A stretch of 13,306 bases of DNA from Phyllobacteriaceae bacterium UBA1059 (GTDB lineage: Bacteria > Pseudomonadota > Alphaproteobacteria > Rhizobiales > Rhizobiaceae): NCBI GenBank assembly GCA_002316345.1, contig DCDI01000157.1, positions 18,592-31,897 of the forward strand. Direction: 5' to 3'. Under the pieces are notes generated by a model. That model was not told the origin of the DNA, searched no databases, and saw nothing but the letters and a program-made list of their open reading frames with translations. A program made the position numbers and the translations under genes. Below, in pieces: positions 9,145 through 13,306 of the stretch; the stretch's first letter is position 1; each line of letters begins with the position of its first letter.

Positions 9145-9332
9145 GACACGTTTTCCATGCAGATGGGGTTACACGGTGTGCCGTCGGGTTTGGCTCGGTG
9201 GGGCAGGCCGTTGATGACGCGGATATAGGCTTGCGCTGCACCATTTGCAGCAGCGAATGCGAAGTGCTTAGCATTAAATGCGACATCGCCTGCGACAGTA
9301 TTGCTTGCGAAAACTCTGTTGCAGCTAAGCAA
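9141..9332 (-). CDS. Possible small hypothetical protein, 63 residues, TTG start
   Basis: A minus-strand frame runs from TTG at 9330-9332 to TGA at 9141-9143. The only available start is TTG, preceded by AAAGG with a 6-base spacing, a good Shine-Dalgarno sequence. The second half (from about residue 34) has strongly C-ending codons like the surrounding genes and encodes AYIRVINGLPHRAKPDG followed by a Cys-containing tail, which reads like real protein. The first half is less biased. No signal peptide or membrane segment is evident and I do not recognise the family. Its stop overlaps the next ATG (ATGA), so the two would be coupled. It could instead be the tail of a decayed gene or a leader ORF that controls translation of the 45-residue protein. 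Confidence 0.35.
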   Translation of the reverse strand: MLSCNRVFASNTVAGDVAFNAKHFAFAAANGAAQAYIRVINGLPHRAKPDGTPCNPICMENVS

Positions 9333-9432
9333 ATCAAGCCTTTACCAGTCTGATACGGCGACCTGCGTCTGGCTCATGTGCGTCATGCGATTTCAGCGGG
9401 GGTGATGGTCTTGTTGCTTAGATGAGCGGCAA
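9333..9432. other. Intergenic region with no recognisable element
   Basis: This 100-base stretch lies between the HAD gene's stop and the TTG of the 63-codon ORF. It must contain the small-ORF promoter if those genes are independently transcribed, but I find no convincing -35/-10 pair and no intrinsic terminator for the HAD gene. Apart from the AAAGG ribosome-binding site (minus strand, ending at 9339), I see nothing specific. Confidence 0.4.
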
Positions 9433-10149
9433 TCAACGCGGAGTTGGCAAGAGCAACGCGGCAGCGCCTTCCAGGTCTGACACTTCGGCATACGGCAGCC
9501 AGTCTGGATTGCCGATCTCGCTCCGCCGGTTCACCCAGATGCCGCGGAGCCCAAGCTCATGCCGCGCCTTCATGTCCCAATACATGCCCATGGCGACATG
9601 CACAGTCTCGTCCGGCATCACGCCCATTTGGCGATAAGCGTAATCGAAAAGCTGCCGTGACGGCTTGTAGGCTTGCGCCTGTTCAGCGGTGATGACGAAG
9701 TCGAAGGGCACCACGATCTTCGCCACGGTCGGCGCAATCAGGTCGTCATCCGAGTTGGTGAAAATCGCGATACTGTAGCGTTCACGTAAGCGCCGCAGGA
9801 CATCGGGAACTTCTGCGTGCGGTCCCATCGTCATGGGCGAGACGGCAATACGCTCGATCTCGTCTGCACTCGGGGTCACACCATGTTCGCGAAAGGCCGC
9901 CGCGAAGCCGATGCGCAGGATCTCCTTGTAGAGCCGATGCGGTTTTTGCGCCGTCAAACGGCGGCTTTGCGCGGAAAAGCTGTCGAGGATCGCGGCAGCG
10001 GTTATGTCTTGCCGGTCGTGCGCGGCCAGTGTTTCACCGATCTCGCGCAGAAGCACCTCATACCATTGCACCAGCGTGCCATAGCAATCGAAGGTGATGA
10101 TCTTCGGCGCGGGATCGAGCTTGAACGGCAAGGCGGAAGGTTCGGTCAT
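9433..10149 (-). CDS. HAD-superfamily hydrolase, haloacid dehalogenase type II-like
   Basis: The 238-residue protein has the HAD core. Motif I is FDCYGTLVQW with nucleophile Asp21; Tyr23 replaces the second aspartate of phosphatases, as in 2-haloacid dehalogenases. Motif II is FTNSDDD (Ser133), motif III is AYKPS with Lys162, and motif IV is MYWDMKARHELG with Trp191-Asp192. Dehalogenases usually have a Ser-Ser-Asn before the Trp-Asp; here it is Ala-Met-Gly-Met-Tyr, so true dehalogenase activity is doubtful and the substrate is open. The ATG at 10149 is chosen over a TTG at 10185, because a CAGG lies 8 bases upstream and homologues of this class start shortly before motif I. It follows the DUF1127-like gene by 81 bases on the same strand, so they may share a transcript. 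The LysR regulator is divergent from this pair. Confidence 0.87.
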   Translation of the reverse strand: MTEPSALPFKLDPAPKIITFDCYGTLVQWYEVLLREIGETLAAHDRQDITAAAILDSFSAQSRRLTAQKPHRLYKEILRIGFAAAFREHGVTPSADEIERIAVSPMTMGPHAEVPDVLRRLRERYSIAIFTNSDDDLIAPTVAKIVVPFDFVITAEQAQAYKPSRQLFDYAYRQMGVMPDETVHVAMGMYWDMKARHELGLRGIWVNRRSEIGNPDWLPYAEVSDLEGAAALLLPTPR

Positions 10150-10230
10150 CAAGTGGGCCTGTCTGTCAGGGGCTTGTTGCAGCAACGCGTCGGGCAGCGC
10201 TTGGTTCGGCGACCCGTCAGCAACGACCGC

Positions 10231-10401
10231 CTAGTTCTGCACAGGCGGCTGGAACCTGATCCGCTCATGAACACTGTCTGGCCAACCAAGATCCTTGCGG
10301 ATGTCGGTTGGCAGGGCGCCCAGCATCCGTTCCGTGCGCAGACGGGCGCGGCGGGCCAAATACATCGCTGCGAAGCGGCTGACATCGTTGAACATACGCA
10401 T
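10231..10401 (-). CDS. DUF1127-like small protein, 56 residues
   Basis: The ATG at 10399-10401 (minus strand) opens a 57-codon frame ending in TAG at 10231-10233. It has a strong Shine-Dalgarno sequence (AGGGAG, 7 bases upstream). The product starts MRMFNDVSRFAAMYLARRAR, an amphipathic basic helix, and then has RMLGALPTDIRKDLGWPD (25-42). That matches the Leu-x-x-Leu-x-x-x-x-Leu-x-Asp-Ile/Leu-Gly core of DUF1127 proteins, with a short polar tail after it. DUF1127 proteins are abundant in alphaproteobacteria; some affect RNA turnover, phosphate uptake or stress responses, and several are controlled by LysR regulators. It is divergent from the LysR gene (114 bases between the starts) and lies upstream of the HAD gene. 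It is easily missed because it is short. The role of this copy is unknown. Confidence 0.75.
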   Translation of the reverse strand: MRMFNDVSRFAAMYLARRARLRTERMLGALPTDIRKDLGWPDSVHERIRFQPPVQN

Positions 10402-10425
10402 CGATCTTCTCCCTAAGTGTAGTGA

Positions 10426-10443
10426 AAGCGGATGATCCCGCTT
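10426..10443. promoter_or_regulatory. Inverted repeat in the divergent LysR/DUF1127 intergenic region
   Basis: AAGCGG (10426-10431) and CCGCTT (10438-10443) form a perfect 6-bp inverted repeat with a 6-base spacer. It lies between the T-N11-A dyad and the DUF1127-like start. It may be an additional regulator contact or a leader hairpin of the minus-strand transcript. Confidence 0.35.
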
Positions 10444-10451
10444 CCGTCCAC

Positions 10452-10480
10452 TTGACTATGGGTCAGCTACAATGTTCAAT
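10452..10480 (+). promoter_or_regulatory. Predicted sigma70-type promoter of the LysR gene
   Basis: TTGACT (10452-10457, five of six consensus bases) and TTCAAT (10475-10480, four of six) are separated by 17 bases. Transcription would begin near 10487, about 29 bases before the ATG. Confidence 0.45.
10453..10465. promoter_or_regulatory. LysR-type T-N11-A dyad
   Basis: TGACTATGGGTCA reads T-N11-A with TGAC/GTCA dyad arms, the classical LysR box. It overlaps the -35 hexamer (TTGACT, 10452-10457) of the LysR gene and lies 51 bases ahead of the DUF1127-like ATG. That arrangement is typical for autorepression plus control of the divergent gene. Confidence 0.5.
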
Positions 10481-10515
10481 CGAACGAAATCGGATGAAGC
10501 TTTGGATCAGGAAAA

Positions 10516-11409
10516 ATGAACGCTCCGCTTAATCATCCACTGCCCTTGCTTGAACTGGATGTGCTGAGAACCTTCGTCGCGATCGCCGACACCGGTAGCT
10601 TTACGCTGGCGGCGAATGCTGTTTTCCGGACGCCTTCGGCTGTGTCCATGCAGATCAAGAAGCTCGAGGAAAATCTCGGACGTCAGGTTTTCGTTCGGGA
10701 TGCGCGGTCGGTGTCGCTGACCAAGGACGGCGAGATGCTGCTTGGTTATGCGCGCAGGCTGCTCGCGCTGAACCGGGAAGCCATGTCCAAGTTCGTCATG
10801 CCGGATATTGCGGGCGTGGTACGGCTGGGATCACCCGACGATTACGGCGAACATATCCTGCCAACCGTGTTGAAGCGGTTTGCCCAATCTCATCCGGCCA
10901 TTGCGGTGGATGTGACGATCGACCAGAGCTCCAACCTCAAACGGCGGCTGGCCGATCGCCAACTCGATCTCACGCTGGTTACCACATGCAGGGAGATCGA
11001 GGGGGCCGAGATCCTGCTGACCGAGCCTCTAGTCTGGGCCGGTGCGAAGGGCGGGTCTGCGCATTTGCGTGAGCCTTTGCCGGTCTCGCTTTGGGAAGAA
11101 GGCTGCGTCTGGCGCGCCAACGCGCTTGAAGCGCTGGGTCTGGAAGGACGCGAATACCGCGTCGCCTATATGAGCGCGCACACCGCCGGCCAACGAGCCG
11201 CCATCATCGCCGATCTCGCGGTCGCGCCCATGGCCAAGAGCTTCATCGGAGACGAGATCGTCGCGCTCGGCACCAAGGATGGCTTGCCTGAACTGTCGAC
11301 CTACAACCTCGCTCTGCTGATGGCGCCGAACGCCTCGCCGCCCGTGCGAGCAGCGGCCGATCATATCCGTGCGACCTTTGAAGGGTTTCGCGAGACCGGC
11401 AAGTTCTAG
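10516..11409 (+). CDS. LysR family transcriptional regulator (LrhA-like)
   Basis: The 297-residue protein has the standard LysR length. Residues 14-74 are the winged HTH: LDVLRTFVAIADTGSFTLAA, then TPSAVSMQIKKLEENLGRQVFVRD, then SLTKDGEMLL. Residues about 96-290 form the periplasmic-binding-like effector domain, opening with GVVRLGSPDDYGEHILP. This opening resembles the LrhA/PecT subgroup. The ATG at 10516 follows AGGA at a short spacing (10509-10512), and no longer start is needed. It is divergent from the DUF1127-like and HAD genes and convergent with pdxY, with only four bases between the two stops. The T-N11-A dyad at its promoter suggests it represses itself and controls the divergent small gene. 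The co-inducer is unknown. Confidence 0.93.
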   Translation: MNAPLNHPLPLLELDVLRTFVAIADTGSFTLAANAVFRTPSAVSMQIKKLEENLGRQVFVRDARSVSLTKDGEMLLGYARRLLALNREAMSKFVMPDIAGVVRLGSPDDYGEHILPTVLKRFAQSHPAIAVDVTIDQSSNLKRRLADRQLDLTLVTTCREIEGAEILLTEPLVWAGAKGGSAHLREPLPVSLWEEGCVWRANALEALGLEGREYRVAYMSAHTAGQRAAIIADLAVAPMAKSFIGDEIVALGTKDGLPELSTYNLALLMAPNASPPVRAAADHIRATFEGFRETGKF

Positions 11410-11413
11410 GCGA

Positions 11414-12268
11414 TCACCGCGCCAGGTGCTCGACCGAGAAGCGCGTAGTCGGGGCAACGAACTCGTCCTGCGCGCCCACCGTCAGGATTTCGCGCGAGCC
11501 CGCTTCGGCGGTGCGCTTGAGCAGACCATGTGTGGCACTGGCGGCATGGGCGAGAGCGGCTTCGGCCGATTGCTCCTGCAGGAACTTGCCGAAGAACAGA
11601 GCGGCAATCGCGTCGCCCGCGCCATTCACGCCGATTGGCAGAAGCGGCGTGCGCACGCGCATGAGGCCTGAGCCCGCTGACACCACGATGTCGACCGCGT
11701 CATCCGGCGTATCGTCCAGCCGCACGCTGGTGACCATAACGATCTTCGGACCGATCGCATGCACGGCCGTGATGGCTGCTTCGAGATCGCTCGTATGCGC
11801 CACCGTGGTTCCGGAGAGATATTCCAGCTCGAACTGGTTGGGCGTAACGATATCGGCGGCAGCCACCGCGCGGTCGCGCATGAACTCAGGAATTCCAGGA
11901 CGCACAAAAATGCCGCGCCCAACGTCGCCGATGACCGGATCGCAACAATACAGCGCATTCGGATTGGCTTCGCGCACCCGTGCTACGGCGTGAAGGATGG
12001 ATTCGCCAATGCCGGCATCGCCCATATAACCGGACAACACGCCGTTGCAGCGCTCAAGCGCGCCGCGCTCGGCAATGCCGTCGATCAGGGCGCGAACAGC
12101 CTCGCCGGTGTAGACCTGGCCGGTCCACTTGCCGTAGCCGGTATGGTTGGAAAATTGAACGGTGTTAATTGCCCAGACATCGATGCCCATGCGTTGCAGG
12201 GGAAACACCGCGGAGGCATTGCCGACATGGCCGTAGGAAACCCAGGACTGGATCGACAGGATGTTCAT
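11414..12268 (-). CDS. pdxY: Pyridoxal kinase PdxY
   Basis: The 284-residue protein is a ribokinase-fold vitamin B6 kinase that phosphorylates pyridoxal to PLP in the salvage pathway. It begins MNILSIQSWVSYGHVGN, whose serine/histidine-containing first strand is typical of PdxY/PdxK. The substrate loop AINTVQFSNHTGYGKWTG (33-50), the DPVIGDVGRGIFV segment (110-122), TPNQFELEYLSG (142-153) and the anion-hole/catalytic GVNGAGD (213-219, base Asp219) are all present. The ATG at 12268 has GAGG six bases upstream. It lies 91 bases downstream of the corrinoid-activator gene on the same strand, so co-transcription is possible. It is not functionally tied to corrinoid chemistry, but the class III aminotransferase in this window uses PLP. 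The length is normal and no key residue is missing. Confidence 0.93.
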   Translation of the reverse strand: MNILSIQSWVSYGHVGNASAVFPLQRMGIDVWAINTVQFSNHTGYGKWTGQVYTGEAVRALIDGIAERGALERCNGVLSGYMGDAGIGESILHAVARVREANPNALYCCDPVIGDVGRGIFVRPGIPEFMRDRAVAAADIVTPNQFELEYLSGTTVAHTSDLEAAITAVHAIGPKIVMVTSVRLDDTPDDAVDIVVSAGSGLMRVRTPLLPIGVNGAGDAIAALFFGKFLQEQSAEAALAHAASATHGLLKRTAEAGSREILTVGAQDEFVAPTTRFSVEHLAR

Positions 12269-12359
12269 GACCGGCCTCGCGCCGTGAGCAATGCACGCCA
12301 GCTATTCAACGATCGATGCGATAGCAAGCGGCTGATTGAGGAACCGACTGTTCCAGGGC

Positions 12360-13306
12360 CTAATCGCGCCCGCGCCGTCCTTCGCGCCCGCGACGCCGAC
12401 CGCCGCCTTCTGCACCCGCATCCGCCAGCACTTTGCGCGCCGGCAAGGTGACTTGTTCGGCGAGCTTGGGGAAGGGATCGACCTTGTTCGGCAGCGCCAT
12501 GGCATGCACGAAATGCTCCTGGAACTTCGGCTCCAGCGCGGTTTCGATCTTCTCGATCTTCTGCACCGTCGACTCGATTTCGCGCCGGTGATCGCGATTG
12601 AGCAGCGCCATCAAGGCACCTGTACCCGCCGCGTTACCCACGGCCTTTACTTCGCTCAGGTCGCAATCGGGAATAAGGCCGAGCACCATCGCGTATTTCG
12701 GATCGATGAAGGAGCCGAAGGCGCCGGCGAAGCTGATCGTGTCGACGTGTTCGACGCCCTGCTTTTCCATCAACAGCTTCACGCCGGCATAAAGCGCGGA
12801 CTTGGCGAGCTGGATGGCGCGGATGTCGTTTTGCGTCACCGTGATGCGCGGCGTGCCGTCATGCAGGAGATAGGAGAAGGTGCGCCCGTTCGGCAGGATG
12901 CGCGCGCTGCGCTCGGCCATCGCGCCGTCCACCACGCCGTCTTCGGAGATGATGCCGGCAAGGTACATCTCCGCGACCACCTCGATGATCGCTGAGCCGC
13001 AAATGCCGGTGACGCCGATGTCGGCAACGGACTCCGGAAAGCCGCTTTCATCCGACCACAACTCAGAGCCGATGACACGGAATTTCGGCTCCAGCGTCGC
13101 GGGGTCGATGCGCACGCGCTCGATCGCGCCGGGCGCGGCACGCTGGCCGGATGAGATTTCCGCGCCTTCGAAGGCCGGACCGGTCGGCGACGATGCGGCC
13201 ACCACACGGTTGCGATTGCCCAGCACGATCTCGGCATTGGTGCCGACATCCACCAGCAGCATCATCTTGTCCTGCCGATAAGGGCCTTCCGACAAGGTCG
13301 CACCCG
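12360..13306 (-). CDS. RACo-like ASKHA-domain corrinoid activation protein (DUF4445), N-terminus outside the window
   Basis: The frame is open through the right edge, so the N-terminal part, usually a 2Fe-2S ferredoxin-like domain, is not visible; the TTG at 13295 is not a start. The 315 residues seen form the ASKHA ATPase part of reductive activators of corrinoid proteins. The segments are LLVDVGTNAEIVLG, SPTGPAFEGAEISSGQRAAPGAI, VTGICGSAIIEVVAEMYLAGII, and FAGAFGSFIDPKYAMVLGLIPDC. Such proteins use ATP and low-potential electrons to reduce inactive Co(II) to Co(I) in corrinoid methyltransferase systems. A Gly/Arg-rich tail (GGGRRRGREGRRGRD) ends the protein. In alphaproteobacteria this family commonly sits beside MttB-like methyltransferases, corrinoid proteins and GcvT-family dehydrogenases. 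That neighbourhood agrees with the FAD/GcvT fusion here, although the methyltransferase genes are not in view. Confidence 0.88.
   Translation of the reverse strand, partial: GATLSEGPYRQDKMMLLVDVGTNAEIVLGNRNRVVAASSPTGPAFEGAEISSGQRAAPGAIERVRIDPATLEPKFRVIGSELWSDESGFPESVADIGVTGICGSAIIEVVAEMYLAGIISEDGVVDGAMAERSARILPNGRTFSYLLHDGTPRITVTQNDIRAIQLAKSALYAGVKLLMEKQGVEHVDTISFAGAFGSFIDPKYAMVLGLIPDCDLSEVKAVGNAAGTGALMALLNRDHRREIESTVQKIEKIETALEPKFQEHFVHAMALPNKVDPFPKLAEQVTLPARKVLADAGAEGGGRRRGREGRRGRD

Noticed and set aside
9083..9337. Minus-strand 84-codon frame overlapping both micro-ORFs
   Set aside because: It is out of frame with the ATGA-coupled pair, runs across both, and its composition shows no protein character.
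10150..10185. TTG at 10185 as start of the HAD gene
   Set aside because: The extra 12 residues have no domain value, and the ATG at 10149 has its own CAGG ribosome-binding site.
10149..10385. Minus-strand 78-codon frame over the DUF1127-like gene
   Set aside because: It is the wrong frame. The DUF1127-like frame has the strong ribosome-binding site and the recognisable core motif.
12340..12354. GGAAC/GTTCC hairpin between the corrinoid activator and pdxY as a terminator
   Set aside because: The stem is only 5 bp and no T tract follows on the minus strand, so it is too weak to call.

Overview
The window looks like chromosomal DNA of an alphaproteobacterium, most likely a member of the Hyphomicrobiales (Rhizobiales). 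The basis is the high-GC, C/G-ending codon use, the families present (a GlxA-type AraC regulator, a DUF1194 protein, a DUF1127-like micro-protein, an FAD/GcvT fusion) and the compact, operon-like gene order. This is a judgement from protein character, not a database match. I saw no rRNA, tRNA, insertion sequence, CRISPR array or phage gene.

Layout. (1) Positions 1-4145 hold four tightly packed plus-strand genes: the 3' part of an ArnE/EamA-like four-helix transporter, an extended-SDR nucleotide-sugar epimerase/dehydratase, a class III PLP aminotransferase, and a polytopic membrane protein that resembles GT-C glycosyltransferases. They look like the end of an operon that makes and exports an amino-modified lipid-linked glycan or polyol. 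(2) Positions 4146-7776 hold a long FAD-dependent oxidoreductase/aminomethyltransferase fusion of the dimethylglycine/sarcosine dehydrogenase type, then a secreted VWA-domain DUF1194 protein. (3) Positions 7786-8784 (minus) hold a GlxA/GbdR-like AraC-family regulator that converges on them. Its own promoter can be modelled and is surrounded by repeated CGGTYA half-sites. (4) Positions 8923-9332 (minus) hold a rho-independent terminator, a 45-codon ORF and an upstream 63-codon ORF; the two ORFs are joined by an ATGA stop/start overlap. (5) Positions 9433-10401 (minus) hold a HAD-superfamily hydrolase and, ahead of it, a 56-residue DUF1127-like protein. Divergent from these is a LysR regulator (10516-11409, plus); the shared intergenic region contains a clear T-N11-A dyad. 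(6) Positions 11414-13306 (minus) hold pyridoxal kinase PdxY and, upstream of it, the C-terminal part of a RACo-like ASKHA-domain reductive activator of corrinoid proteins, which runs off the right edge.

How it fits together. The FAD/GcvT fusion, the GbdR-like regulator and the corrinoid-protein activator suggest a C1/methylamine (glycine betaine type) demethylation locus. In that model a corrinoid methyltransferase removes the first methyl group and the FAD/GcvT enzyme oxidises the remaining N-methyl groups onto tetrahydrofolate. The methyltransferase and corrinoid protein are not in this window and are predicted just beyond the right edge. The left operon is a separate functional unit. The most interesting unexplained elements are the two translationally coupled micro-ORFs, the unlisted DUF1127-like gene with its LysR box, and the half-site cluster at the AraC-type regulator.
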